Under the pieces are notes generated by a model. It was not told where the DNA came from. It did not search any database and worked only from the letters and a program-made list of their open reading frames with translations. The position numbers and the translations under genes are program-made. A DNA stretch of 64,000 nt from Thecaphora thlaspeos (lineage: Eukaryota > Basidiomycota > Ustilaginomycetes > Urocystidales > Glomosporiaceae), in NCBI GenBank assembly GCA_900291925.1, contig UWYS01000005.1, positions 620,001-684,000 of the forward strand, read 5' to 3'. Shown in pieces: positions 20,672 to 32,777 of the stretch; positions within the stretch are counted from its first letter, which is position 1; every line of letters begins with the position of its first letter.

Positions 20672-23464
20672 ATGGCGTCCTCGGTTGGCGACGGTTTAGG
20701 CGGCGGCGGTGGTGATGGTGGTGCGGGTGCGAACGCGGAGCAACAGCGTGCTGGTGAAGCCCCGTACCACGGCCTCGGCTCTTCAGCTGCGAGCACGCCT
20801 ACTCTGACATCCGCCTCCTCGTCCGGTCCGCCTCGACACTTTGATCCGTTATACGATCGACCCTCGTCCCACCACCTCTCTTACGCTCGTCACCACCAGC
20901 ACCCTCAGCAGGCGCAACAGCAGCAGCATTCGCTACTGCACCCACCGCAGCAGTCTCCAAGCCATCCGGCAGCCTGGTCTCCTCCTAGCCAGTCGCTTCC
21001 TCCGCAGCCTCCCGCCGACCCGCAGGGTCAGCAGCACGTCGAATACACCAGCGCTCCCATTCCCGCTCCCGCTTGGCATTCATCCACTCATCAAGCTAGA
21101 CCGCCGGCCCAGCAGCCGTACCAGCAGCAGAAGCAGCCCCAGCAGCAACCTCAGCAGCAGACCCAGCCTCAGCTTCAGCATCCGCAGCAGCCGCAGCCGC
21201 AGCGCCCGGCAAACTCGGTCCGCTTCCATCAGGAGGCCTCGACGCATCCTGGCCATTCCGGCACCGCTCCAGCCTGGCAGTCTCTGTCTCCAGTCCAGCC
21301 GCACGGCCTAGCTCGAGCCAGCCAAGCTCTTTACCAGACGCCCCAGTACACGCGGCCGGACCAGCATCAGCGCCATCATCATCACCAGCACTTTGGTCCG
21401 CATCCGCATCCGCACTCGCCTCCGCACGCGCCCCCGCAACTCCTTCAGCGCTCTGACTCGCAGTCTCGTTTCGCCTCGCCCGCCAGCTACCTCATCGGTT
21501 CCCTCAGCCGACCCGCACTCCGTCCGACCGCGATGGACAACTCACAGGCTGCCCAGGCCCAGGCCCAGGCTCAGGCGCACGCACAGGCGCTGCAGGCCGC
21601 ACAGACGATGAGACGGAGGAATGCGCAGGATGTCCTGATGGGTCAGGGCTTCCGGGGCCTGAAACGAGGCCGCCCCACCGACCGTAGTCTGCCACCCAGC
21701 TTGAAGCGTCAGATCCCCGAGTCGGCTTTCTATGCCGACCTGCAGCGGATGGAGAGGAGCCTCGACTGGACGGTCGCGAGGAAGCGGGCCGAGCTCACCG
21801 ACGGCCTTTCACGGCCGCCCAAGGTCAAACGCACGCTCCGCATCTTCCTCAGCAACACCTGTGCCGACCAGCCGTGGCAGCAGGCCGAGAAGAAGTCGAA
21901 GGAGGGCAAGGACAAGGACAAGGAGGCGACACCAGCGCCCGTCGAGGGTGATGCCGCCGGTCCATCCGGGGCAGCAGCAGCGGCGGCGGCAGGAGGAGAT
22001 CAGCAGCAGCAACAAGGAGGTGAAGCGGCTAGCAAGGGCGAAGGCGATGCTGACCAGGACGCGGTGCCGTCATGGACGCTGCGGATCGAAGGGAGGCTGC
22101 TGGAGCCTTCGTTCAAGTCGCGAGCCAACACGGCGCTCAGCGCGCAGGCCGGCATCAACCGGACGGGCGCACACAAGTTTAGCAACCTGATCAAGACGTG
22201 CGTCGTCGAGCTCGTCCGCGACCCGGCGCTCTATCCAGAGGGCGGCAACCTGGTCGAGTGGCACCGTCCGACGCCCAGCGTCGCGCCGGCCGGCGGGATG
22301 CAGGCGGGAGGCGGCGCCGGCGGTCTCGGCGGTACGCAGGGGATGGAGGCGCCGCTGGTGGCCAGCGCCGAGCCGGCGCTCGACGGCTTTGAGATCAAGC
22401 GCAAGGGTAGCGTGCCGACCAAGGTCAAGATCGTCATTTACCCGGCCTACGCGCCGGAACGCTACTCGCTCGCGCCGGAGCTGGCCAGCCTGCTCGACAT
22501 TCGCGAAGAGACGCGCGCCGGTGTGATTGCGGCGCTGTGGATCTACGTCAAGGAGCGCAAGCTGCTCGACGAGACAGACCGGCGCCGGGTCAAGTGTGAC
22601 GCGGCGCTCGAGTCGCTCTTCAAGACGACGTCGATCAACTTCCACCACATCCCTGAGGTCATCAACCGCTTCCTCCACCCGCCGCAGCCGGTGGTGATCG
22701 AGTACTACGTCCGAACCGACAAGGCCGAGTACAGGCACTCGACCGCTTATGACATTGAGCTCGAGATGGAGGACCTGGCGGTCCGCCAGAAGCAGCACAG
22801 TGTCCTCGCCAAATTTGACGCCAACGATGCCGTCAGCAAGGAGATCGCCGAGCTGGACGACAAGGTGCGTCGTCGTCGTCGTCGTCGTCCTCTCCCCATT
22901 TCTTGCCTTTCACGCTCGCTGACATCGCCGACACTGACCGCCCGCCCGTTGGCCCTCCTCCCTTCTCCCCACTCGCCATCCACCTCGCGCCCGCCCACCC
23001 ACAGATTGCACAAGCAGCTGCCACTATTCGCAATCGCTCGGCCGCACGCGACTTTCTCGCGTCGTTTGCCAAGGACCCGCAGGGCCACTTACGGACCTGG
23101 ATTGCCAGCCAGTCGCGCGACCTCGACGCTATCCTCGGCAACAGCACCGTGCCCGGCGCTGCAGGGCTCGGGTCGACCTTCACCGCCGAAGAGATGCGCA
23201 AAGCCGAGACGTTCAAGGGGGCCTGGGTGGACGAAGCAGTCGTGAGTAGACCCTCCATATCTTGCGTCGCCGTGTCTTGGCGGAAGAGTGCGACCGACCG
23301 ATTTGCTGACGATTCCTATCGCTGGCATGGATTTTGGGAACCTCGTCGCGACGATGCAGATCGTCAACGAGAGCCAACGTCTGGCAGAGAGGCTGCAGGA
23401 GCTGCAGGGGCAGATGACGGCGGCGGGAGGTATGCCGCCAGGTGCTGGACCGCCCGGTCCCTGA
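20672..23464 (+). CDS. SMARCD/Snf12-type SWIB-domain subunit of a SWI/SNF or RSC remodelling complex
   Basis: Three exons, 20672-22864, 23005-23241 and 23360-23464, give about 844 residues. The first 310 residues are a Gln/Pro/His-rich low-complexity region. The conserved part begins at about residue 331 (GRPTDRSLPPSLKRQIPES), continues with FYADLQRMERSLDWTVARKR, and includes the SWIB fold near residues 598-655 (YSLAPELASLLDIREETRAG then IAALWIYVKERKLLDE). The C-terminal segment RTWIASQSRDLDAILGN and WVDEAV is typical of BAF60/Snf12/Rsc6 proteins. The family bridges remodeller core and transcription factors in the nucleus. The last exon was chosen because the CAG acceptor at 23359 restores frame after a CTGAC branch-like site and gives a coiled, Gln-rich end (ESQRLAERLQELQGQM). 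Whether it belongs to SWI/SNF or RSC cannot be told from this sequence. Confidence 0.88.
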
Positions 23465-23996
23465 TCGCCTCTAATCAGCTACAGGATACAGAAGGTGACA
23501 CCACGGCGACTTCACTGTACATTTGCCAGCCCTCGGGCGAGACAGGGAGCATTCAAGGTGAATACCACGACATGTTGCGTGAACAGCGCTTGCGACCGCA
23601 TCGGCTGCGGTCCCCGCACGAGCATGTGGCTCTGAAGAAATCGCACTATCCTAGTGAAGCGTCTATGTATCGGAGAGGAATAGAGGCTTGTCCTAGCCTT
23701 CGTTAGAGGGACGGCGGTCTGCGCAGCGTGCCCGAGATGAAGCAACAATGACGGAGGCACGCCCGCTCGAAGGACCGTGCATGATGTGGAGGTCCGAGCT
23801 CAAGCTCGAGGCTGAAAACCCTCCCCGGCCTCTCTCCCCCGTCTCCGCACCCTTGTGAGGGGCTCGTTGAGCATGCACTGACCCCTTTCTGCTCTGGCCG
23901 CTGCTAATCATATCCGCCACCACCACCCCCATCCCTTCGCTACCCGCACCGAGCTCGTGTCTCAACCGCTTTCTATCGCCGCCTTCTATCGCCGCC
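23465..23996. other. Intergenic region between the SWIB and MEMO1-like genes
   Basis: About 530 bp between two plus-strand genes. It holds the 3' flank of the SWIB gene and a CT-rich leader ahead of the next ATG. No other feature is seen. Confidence 0.55.
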
Positions 23997-25840
23997 ATGC
24001 CGTCTAAAGTTCGAGCAGCCTCGCACGCCGGCAGCTGGTACACCGATGATGGTGCGTGCGTCGTGGCTTGCTGCCAGGACACGGGACCCTCGACCCAAGA
24101 TGCGCGAGTTCCTCAGAGACGCTCAGAGCCATCTCACGAATTCTTGTCTGTGATCCCTCTGCACAGGTCTGGAGCTGGACAGGTCTCTCACCGCGTGGCT
24201 GCGGGATGTCTCGCCAGCCAAGGTCCCTCCCGCGGCTTCTCCGGCCTCTCTTCAACACGAAGGTGCGGGCAGCTCGAATCTTGAACTGCCCATCAAAGGA
24301 TGCCGGGCCATTATTGCGCCGTGAGTCGTCAACGTGCTGTGGAAGGCGAACAGAGAAGCCGTACAGCATCTCACTCGTCCCACTACCGCTGCTACTGGCT
24401 GGCCGCGAATGGCATCGCAATGGACGCCGCAGTCACGCCGGCTACTCCTACTCTGGTCCCGCAGCGGCTTGGGCCTATGGATGTATCGACACGGTCGGCA
24501 TGTGAGTCCACGATGCCACTGCGCAGCGAGTCACCCGCGCGAGCAGGTCTCAAGGCACGCTGACGGAAAAGCTGCGCCTCTTCCCCTCACCTCCTAGCGA
24601 GCGAGTTTTTGTCCTGGGTCCGTCGCACCACGTCTACCTGGATGGCTGCACGCTGTCAAAGTGCGACGAGTACGAAACGCCTCTGGGCAACCTCGTCGTC
24701 GACAAGAAAGGTGGGCATAGTCTTTGCCCTCGATAGCCTACCGGTAATACCCTGCTGACCGGATGAAAGCCGCTCGTTTTCCTGTCGGCCATACGATGGA
24801 AATCTCGCAGTCACCGCTGAATTGGCCGCCACGGGTCAATTTGCTACGATGTCGCAGAGTGTGGACGAGCAGGAGCATAGCCTTGAGATGCACATGCCCT
24901 ACGTGAAGAAGGCTTTCGAAGGGTGAGATAGCCACCGGCGCCATCCACTTGTCTTCGTGGTCGGGATCCAGAGGCCACCGGCCTGACGCCCTCTCCTCCC
25001 CATCTCGTCTCGCATGATGCAGCTGCGACATTCAGATCGTCCCCATCATGGTTGGAAGCATCTCTCTTCAAAAGGAGGACCGCTACGGCAAGCTGCTAGC
25101 GCCGTACCTGCAGGACCCCAAGAATTTCTTTGTCGTGTCCAGCGACTTTTGCCACTGGTGAGCGCGACGGTGCCCCGCTTTATGCTCTTACAGGAAGATT
25201 GGCCCTTTTGCTGACGATGTGCTGCGAGGTCCACATTGTTTCAAAATGTCTTCGCTGCTCGCTATGGGAATGGCAGGGGGAGCCGGTTCAGCTACACTTA
25301 CTACCGCCCTTTTCCCACCTCGCCGCCGACCTCGTTGTCGAGCCGAAGCGCCAGCTCGAGCTACGACGGGACACCCATTCACACATCGATCCGTCTGCTC
25401 GATGAGGAAGCGATGCTAGCCATCTCGCACCCTCACGGTGATGGCGATGGCGGCGGCAAGACGGCCAAGGCAGCGCGAGATTCTTTTGCCGCATACATCG
25501 GAGAGACGAAGAACACCGTGTGCGGCAGGCATCCGATCGGCGTGCTCCTCGGTGCCCTGTTGGAGCTGGAGAGCAGTCGCGGCGTCCAGAGCGAGTGTAG
25601 ATTCGTCAGGTACGAGGTGAGTGCGAAGAACTGTCCTTTTCGTCGTCCGTCGCCGGCATCGTCCGTCACGTCTTCTTTGGCCATGACTCGCAATGAAAAG
25701 AGGATCTGACACCGTACCTCTTGTCTGTCGTCTGTGTCTCGTTCGACGGTGATGGTGGTGATGAACAGCAAAGCAGCCAGTGCCTCACGCCAAGGGACAG
25801 CTCGGTGTCCTACGCTTCGGCCTTTGTCCGCTTCCTGTAG
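23997..25840 (+). CDS. MHO1: MEMO1 family protein (yeast Mho1-like), eight exons
   Basis: Eight exons can be joined in consistent phase: 23997-24051, 24167-24320, 24433-24501, 24547-24710, 24811-24922, 25023-25157, 25277-25616 and 25769-25840. They total 1101 nt and 366 residues. The chain follows the MEMO family throughout: [14 protein letters not shown] at the N-terminus, [80 protein letters not shown], and QSSQC...SSVSYAS at the end. The two His and one Cys that line the metal pocket of human MEMO1 are present (HAGY, PSHH, VCGRH). The family is related to dioxygenases and has been linked to copper or redox handling and cell motility. The fungal role is poorly known. The 45-nt third intron is the weakest junction. 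Confidence 0.88.
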
Positions 25841-26329
25841 CCGCCCAGTCTCGCCACCCCATGTAACCGTTCAGGGTCTTCGTTCTCTTTCCGTCATCTC
25901 GACGCTCGAGCGCTCCATCTTCCTATCGGCCCGCCTTATCTCGCATGTGGTCCGTTTCGTACAGTAGCCCAAAGCCCCTCCGATTTTTAAGTTCTCCCTC
26001 TCGCCCGAGTGATGACCAAAAGGCCTCGGCCGAAGATTTTGGCGCAGAGAGGCGAAGAGCAGGCTGGACGGCGGGGCGGCGGCGGCGAGAGAAAAAGGGC
26101 GCGTCGTCCGAAACTCCGAAAAGCGAGGCCCAGGGCGGGCGACCGACCGACCGATCGCTCGCTTGCTCGAGCGAGGGCAGGGCAGGGCAGTAGGTGGGCC
26201 CTGTCCACCGCCTGAGGGAATGGCGGCAGGCGCGGACCGCGGGCGGGGCGGGGCCTCCGGCCAGCGGGTGGTCACTTTTCAATCGTTCACCTCTTTCCCC
26301 ACCCATCTTCGCCACACAACTCCATCAAG
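25841..26329. other. Intergenic region between the MEMO1-like and RPS3 genes
   Basis: This 489-bp region should contain the RPS3 promoter and leader. It is GC-rich, with a CT-rich tract just before the RPS3 ATG. No individual element was identified with confidence. Confidence 0.5.
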
Positions 26330-27781
26330 ATGTCCGCCGCCAACATTTCCAAGAAGAGAAAGGTTAGTGTCGTTCCCCCTCGCCCGCGCTGGACGCTTTG
26401 CTTTCGACATCAGCACGGCATTCCGACCGATTGACCTAGTTTGAACGACGAAGATGCGGCCACCCAGCCGACCATGCCGTATATGCGCAGAGAAGATTGC
26501 GATTTTCGGTCTCGACAAAAGGACTATGAAGGCGTTAAGAAAGGTGGACAGGCTGTCGACCGTGCTGCCTACGGACGACTTTCACGACATGCGACTCGAG
26601 CCGCCTCTTACAGCATAGCGTCTGAAGGACGGGCACAACGTCCACTTAGGCCGGCAGGACACGCAGCCTAGATGGACAAGGCACATGTCTTGGACAGGGA
26701 TCGACTGATCTGGATGGTGGAAGGTGTGACATGGGGCGACCTCTGAAGGAGATTGGCTTTTGGGAGGCAATGTGCAAGGTGGCCGAAACAGACGACTGGA
26801 GAGCGCCGACCGACAGCGAAGCGATACATTCTAGTTCGCCAATCACGCCAGCAACCGTGACATTCTTACAGCACAGCCAGAACCGCATCAGCAGCAGCAG
26901 CATCGACCTCGCCCATGCACCGCCCACGTCCCTCGCCCAATCCTCCGATCGCCGCGCCAACGCTATACTTCGCGACCCCGAGAGACTGACAACCGTCGCT
27001 CGGACCCCCGTTTCCACCTATTTTTTGTTCCTCCCCGCTACAGTTCGTTGCTGACGGTGTTTTCGCCGCCGAGCTCAACGAGTTCTTCACTCGTGAGCTC
27101 TCGGAGGAGGGATACTCGGGCTGCGAGGTCCGTGTCACCCACGCCCGCACCGAGATCATCATCCGTGCCACCCACACCCAGGAGGTCCTCGGTGACAAGG
27201 GCCGCCGCATCCGCGAGCTGACCGCCCTCGTCCAGAAGCGCTTCAAGTTCCCCGACAACTCACTCGAGCTCTACGCCGAGAAGGTCCAGAACCGTGGCCT
27301 CCACGCCGTTGCCCAGTGCGAGTCGCTCAGGTACAAGCTGCTCGGTGGTCTCGCCGTCCGCCGTGCCGCCTACGGTGTCCTCCGCTTCGTCATGGAGTCG
27401 GGCGCCAAGGGTTGCGAGGTCATCATCTCGGGCAAGCTCCGCGCCGCCCGTGCCAAGTCGATGAAGTTCACCGACGGCTTCATGATCCACACTGGTCAGC
27501 CCGCCCGCGACTTCGTTGACGTCGCCGTCAGGCACGTTCTGATGAAGCAGGGTGTTCTCGGCATCAAGGTCAAGATCATGCTCGGCACCGACATGGAGGG
27601 CCGCGCCGGCAAGCCCTTCCCTCTCCCCGATGCCATCACCATCCTGGAGCCCAAGGAGGAGGCGCCCATCACTGCGCCTGTCTCCGAGTCGCGCCAGGGC
27701 CCCGCCGACGTCCCCGCGCCGGCTCAGGCTTCCGAGGCTGCCCCCGCCGAGGTCCAGCCCGAGGCCGCTGCCGCCTTCTAA
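26330..27781 (+). CDS. RPS3: 40S ribosomal protein uS3 (Rps3)
   Basis: A first exon of only 33 nt (26330-26362, [11 protein letters not shown]) is separated by a 681-nt intron from exon 2 (27044-27781), giving 256 residues. After the join the protein reads [19 protein letters not shown], the canonical eukaryotic uS3 start. It continues through the KH domain ([36 protein letters not shown]) and the C-terminal domain ([50 protein letters not shown]). The extreme C-terminus is an Ala/Pro/Glu tail. uS3 lies at the mRNA entry channel of the small subunit and takes part in decoding and ribosome quality control. Codon use is strongly biased to C-ending codons, as expected for high expression. The long first intron is unusual for this window. 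Confidence 0.96.
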
Positions 27782-30135
27782 ACAGAAGCCGGTTGCATCC
27801 CTGTCTTTTTCACTCCCATCGCCCTCTCCCTATTCCCCCAATCCCCCCATTTTGTTTCGTCTCATGAGATGCATCGATCATCCACTTTTTTACCTGGCTG
27901 TACGACCTGCACACTTCCAAAACGCATCTTGTATCACGCACAAAGCGCACACACCTACACCGGCGGATGAGGGTGCGCTATGAAAGACACGCCTCTTCTT
28001 GCCCGCGTTCATTTCTGTCAACTCTCGTCAACATCGACGCCAACCGACCGGGCCGGGGCGAGAGAGCAAAATAGTCAATATGCCTTCGCGCTATGCCAAA
28101 ATCCACTCTACGCTGTGATTCTCTACCTTTTGTGTGACGGTAACAAAGCCTCTCGTGAGCATACATGCGACGAGTGGTGAGGAGACGCCTCGACCTGCAG
28201 TCGTTCGCAGCGACTCTGCCACTGACACGGCCGTGCGCGCAGTCGATCAGAAGGCGGGCGAGCTGTCGGACGAGCATAGCTGCGTCGCCGCATCGCCCGC
28301 CTCTCACAGGCCCCGGCGGATGGCCTTTCGCCCTCTCGTTTCGCCAGGTATCTAGAAGACAGGACGACGACATTGACGTCCTGTAAGGCTTCACCGCACC
28401 GCACGATCACCTTTGTTGTCGTCATTGTCGTCGTTGTCGTTGTCAGAAGGAGATGTATGCTGGCGGTTGGGTCGCCAACAAGCGATCGATATGAGGGTGC
28501 TTGGCGATCCGGCGCGGTTCCGAAAGGGGCGGCGGTTCAAGAATAAGGGCTGCTGCGGCTCTGTCGCTTTAAAATTTGGCGGGATTTCAATTCAAAGCCT
28601 TCGAGGCGGCAAATTCGAAAAAAAGAAGAAATATAATCAGAGGTTGCCTGCAGGCTTGTATTTGGGCGTCCTTCCGGCCCTTTAAATTCGCTTGAGCTTA
28701 ATCGTTTTGGCGCCGGGCTATCGCTAGGCGAGAGAGCGGCAAGCCAGCCAGCCCAGCAGCGGCGGGCGAGCCAAGCGAGAAAGAGAGAGAGAGAGAGAGG
28801 TCAGGCGGGCGCGCAAGGTTCAGGCCAGAAAAGACAGGCCAAGGCAGGGCAGGCCAAGGCAGGGCAGGGCAGGGCAGGGCGTCGTCTCAGAGCCTTCGTC
28901 GAGCCTAGCGCCAGGCCCAGGGCGAGGCCTTGGAGACTGGCTTCGAGATCGATGTCGCGGCCACCAGAGCCCGCCCGCTCCCACCGTCGCGCGCCGCTCC
29001 CCTCTCAGACCGACCACCCTTCATCCTCACCCACCCCATCCACTCTGCCAAAGGCGATCCCTACCTGGTCCCTCTCCTTCCTGCTTAGCTCTCCTCGGAC
29101 AGCCCCATCTACGGTTCGTGTCATTCTTGGTGCAGCCCTCTGGCCCAGCAACCCTCAGCCCAGTCCAGTCCAGTCCAGCCTAGCCTAGCCCTGCGTAGCC
29201 TTGCGTCAAAGCCCCGCCTTCGTCGAGCCACCGATCTCTATTCGAGAGGCCAGAGCCTCTCTTCCGCTTCGCTGCCGCTCGTGGCTCGCCTCTTTGGACC
29301 TGTCTTCCTTGCCTTTCTTCGCTCGACCACGAATCTCTGAACGTCTTCCCTTCTGCCTTCTCTCTGCCGCGCCTCGTCCTCTCGACCTCTTCCTCTACGC
29401 AGGTCCGTTTCCCCCCTCTCTTCAAGTAAAGAGGGTGAGTAGCAACGTCATGTTCCTTCTTCACGCTAGCCAGAGACGCGCGGAGGGCGGGTCAGGAAAG
29501 GATATGGGAGACGGTCCGCGCCTACAGCTGGAGCCATCGTCTGCGAACGATCGACATCCGCTCGCCGAATATTGCGCGCGAGCTGTCACAGATGCTTGCT
29601 CGCATGTTGTCACGGGTTCCCCAATCTCGTGTGCCAGCACTCGGGGCGAACTGCCCCCGCTCCAAGCCACAGGTGGTATAGGGCTTGACTCCATCAGCCA
29701 GCAGCAGCAGCCAACGCCGTCATCACCGCAGCTCTCCTCGAGGCGGACGTCGCTCTACACTTCGGTGAACGGGTCCCAGGACGAAGCACTTCGCGCCCAT
29801 CATCGCGGCCTGGCCTCGTCACTGGCGCGCAGGATATGTCGGCTCCATCATCGCTCGCCGTAGCAGCGGCCGACACTCGCCGTCCACGCCTCGTCGTCTC
29901 GGTGTGATCGATGGTCCCGATTGCCCGCCCTCGACCCTGCTTGCCCTTCCTCGCCACCGTGATCGCCGTCGCCATCACCGCTACTGTCGCTCCACGTCAT
30001 GCATTGCTTCTTGCTCTGCTCGCGACACACCAAGACTTACGCTTTGCCTCGTCTCCACCTTACTCCTTTCGCCACTGTCGCTTTGCGCTTGAACCCACAC
30101 AGTTCACACCGCAACGGTAAAGTCGACCGCACGCC
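27782..30135. other. 2.35-kb gene-poor region between RPS3 and the Stm1-like gene
   Basis: This holds the RPS3 3' flank, an AT-rich patch at about 28560-28650, a (GA)n run near 28784-28800, GGGCA repeats near 28840-28880, and a long CT-rich stretch from about 28950. A frame at 29201-29863 has no domain and the Ser/Pro/Leu bias of a pyrimidine-rich leader. A GTGAGT at about 29432 after a CT-rich block would suit a leader intron of the Stm1-like gene. No RNA gene was recognised. Confidence 0.5.
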
Positions 30136-31223
30136 ATGTCGGTCGCAAGCAGAAACCCTTTTTCGGCCCTCGCTGGTGAGTATCAGCTTCCCTATCCCAA
30201 GGCCACCGCAGAGGTAGGACTGCCGCTGCTCGGAAGAGGCCGCCCTGTACGACCTCAGGCGTCGCGCCTACGCGCTTTGCTCGGCATTGCTGGTGACCTG
30301 CGACTTGCATCGAACGTCTCCGCCGAGCCCGGAGCGCTGATGACCTCCTACTACCCCGATTGAACTTTGTTGACCACCTCGCTCATGCACCTACCACAGA
30401 GGACGGTGACAATTTCCAGGCCGCGCCTGCCGCTGCCAAGGCTCCCGCTGCCCAGGCTCCTCGCAACATCCCCGGCGCCGGCCAGAAGGCCCCCGCCCGC
30501 AACCCCAACCCCCGAGGCACCAGCGCCGCCAAGAACAACAGGCCCGCCGGCGCTGCCGAGGCTGGCGCCGACGGCGAGGCCCAGAAGGACGCTCGAGGCA
30601 ACCGTGGCGGCCGCTCCAGCGAGGCCCGGGGCCGTGGCGCCCGCGGCGCCCGCGCCCCCCGCGGCTGTCAGTTTGACCGACACTCGCAGACCGACCGCGT
30701 CGACAGCCAGAAGAACCTCCACCAGGGCTGGGGCGGCGACGAGCCCAAGCGCGAGCTCGACGTCGAGAAGAAGGCTGAGGCCGACGCCAAGGCCGAAAAC
30801 ATCGAGGCCAACGGTGCTCCTGTCTCCGGCGAGGCCGAGGCCGAGGAGAAGCCCGTAGAGGAGGAGGACAAGACCATCACCCTCGACGAGTACCTCGCCC
30901 AGCAGGCCGAGAAGCGGGCCGCGCTCGCCGCCCCTAAGGGACGCAAGGCCGCTAAGGATGACTCTGCCTGGTCCAACTTCGGCGTCCAGGTCAAGAAGTC
31001 CGAGGGCGACGACTACTTTGTTGCCAAGAAGGACCAAAAGGCCAAGACCAAGGCCCAGAAGGAGGGCAAGCAGCTCCTCGAGATCGAGCAGCGCTTCGAC
31101 CAACTCGCCGGCGGCCGTGGTGGTGCCGCCCGCGGCGGTGCGCGTGGCGGCCGAGGAGGCCGTGGCGGCGCCACTGCCGGCGTCAACCTGGCCGACAAGT
31201 CGGCCTTCCCCTCGCTCTCCTAA
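30136..31223 (+). CDS. Stm1/HABP4 (SERBP1)-like ribosome-associated RNA-binding protein
   Basis: Exon 1 is 30136-30175 (MSVASRNPFSALA) and exon 2 is 30400-31223, joined by a 224-nt GTGAGT intron, giving 287 residues. The N-terminal NPFSALAEDGDN matches the start of Stm1/Oga1-type proteins. A basic Arg/Gly stretch (GNRGGRSSEARGRGARG) leads into the HABP4 core, CQFDRHSQTDRVDSQKN then HQGWGGDE, at about residue 100. Next come a Lys/Glu-rich helix, EDKTITLDEYLAQQAEKRAA, and a C-terminal RGG box. The protein ends with DKSAFPSLS. Family members clamp mRNA-free 80S ribosomes and act as hibernation or translation factors. Codon bias is as strong as in RPS3, consistent with high expression. Confidence 0.88.
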
Positions 31224-32777
31224 ATCGGTCGCGCCCGAACCTCCTCGCTCATTGTGAGGGATTTGCGCGTCTGACAGGAGGTGAAGCGGTGTCAGAGTAT
31301 TGCTACGCGGCCCAAATCCACACGGCCTCTCGAACGCTGTCGCACGACGCTTCTCACCGAGACAACATTTTTTCTGTGGGTCGAAAGACCTTTCCGACAG
31401 GGGGGCTTCGGAAAGGGGGGACAAAGAGAAGCTGGGACATGGAGGGCTGCTGCGGCATGCAGGTTTTTTCTCTCTTTCCTTCTCCCCAAGGCATCGGTCG
31501 TGTTTCCCTTGAGCCTCCACCAACCAACAATTGATCAACCCATCAAGCCCATCTGGATCCCGGAGCCACCCTTTTGCAAGGGCAAGGGAGGCTCTCTCTT
31601 ATCTCGATACAGTCGCACCCCTGCTCGGGCCTCCCCCTCGACTACGCATATGCACACAACCTGCCCCATCCTCTAGGTGCCGTGGATCCAGACACGCCAA
31701 TAAAAGCCCCCCACCCCTCCTTTCCCGCACCCCTCTACCTTTCTTCGCTTCCTCGGCCCCACACCCAAAAGAGAATACAGAATCTTCGTCCCAAACTGAC
31801 AGTCGCAATGCTCGGTCGACCCCCCCCCCCCCAATTTTGTGGAGAGGTTGCGGCTCGTGTGCGACTTGTATGGGTCCGTGCCGGCCCCGCGTGAGTGTCG
31901 TCCAGGATATGGACGCTCAGGCCCCGCTTGCCGCTCTCATCCAGTGCGACTGAGTCGGATCCTGCCTGCAAGAGGTGGGCGGTCTACGCATCTCTCGCTT
32001 TGCATCGCTGGACGGAACACTCGGTGCGAGTTAAACAAAGGCCTGAAGCTACAACATATTTCAGAATAGACTTCGTGGTGACGAAGCATACATCCGCCGA
32101 CTACGGGCCTGTGTGGCCCGAGTGAATGGACTGAGAAGCGGCAATGGTAGCGCAGAGGATGTCTCCTTGGCAGCCGCCCAAACCCCACCTCCTCTAGACT
32201 CTCATCTCTCGACCAAGCTTGGTGGTATCACCACACATGTTTCCGAGAAGATGGTGGCCATGGTGGCCAGGACGTTGCTCGGACTAAGCCAGAGCGACGA
32301 CGACGGCGACGGCATTATGCGTTCCCGTCCTTGTGAAAGGCTCGCACTTCCAGCGTTCGGAATTGGAGAGGTGGTGAAAGCCAGCGTTGCCGGTAGCTGA
32401 TGAGCGTGGTGTCAGGCGTGGCGTTCTAGGAACGGCGGTGTGTAGCGACCAACACGACGGCTGCACGGCGTTGACGGAGCACGTCTTGCTGCGCGTGCTG
32501 CGCTTCGTTGGACCTTGTCACTCCCTTCCTCCACTCTCTCGCACACCACCACCATCGACCTCAGCCTTACTCTTGTCTCTCGCTGCGCCTTACCCCATCA
32601 GCTTCCCCCTTCCTCAGCCAACTTCGCATAAGCATCTGCAACCGAACACGGCGATCCTACGCTAGGCTTCCTACAGCAACGCACCCAGCCCGCAAGGCAG
32701 CCCAACTCCCGCTCCATCTCGACCTTCTTCCTTTGCCTGCCTAGCATACGCACCTTCTACACCAACACCGCCGCACG
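31224..32777. other. 1.55-kb noncoding region between the Stm1-like and NSE3 genes
   Basis: No frame here has a recognisable domain. A C tract near 31821-31832 interrupts otherwise mixed sequence, and the last 300 bp are CT-rich and suit the leader of NSE3. Confidence 0.5.

Noticed and set aside
23242..23706. Read-through of the SWIB gene past 23241
   Set aside because: The frame is open, but it loses the Gln-rich coiled end. A GTGAGT donor at 23242, a CTGAC branch-like site and a CAG acceptor at 23359 give a better ending.
29201..29863. Plus-strand open frame of 220 codons upstream of the Stm1-like gene
   Set aside because: Starts in CT-rich leader, no domain, and includes likely leader splice sites.
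30351..31538. Minus-strand open frame of 395 codons opposite the Stm1-like gene
   Set aside because: The Leu/Gly/Val-rich sequence is the complement of Ala/Lys/Glu/Gly codons. The plus strand has the recognised family motifs and spliced start.
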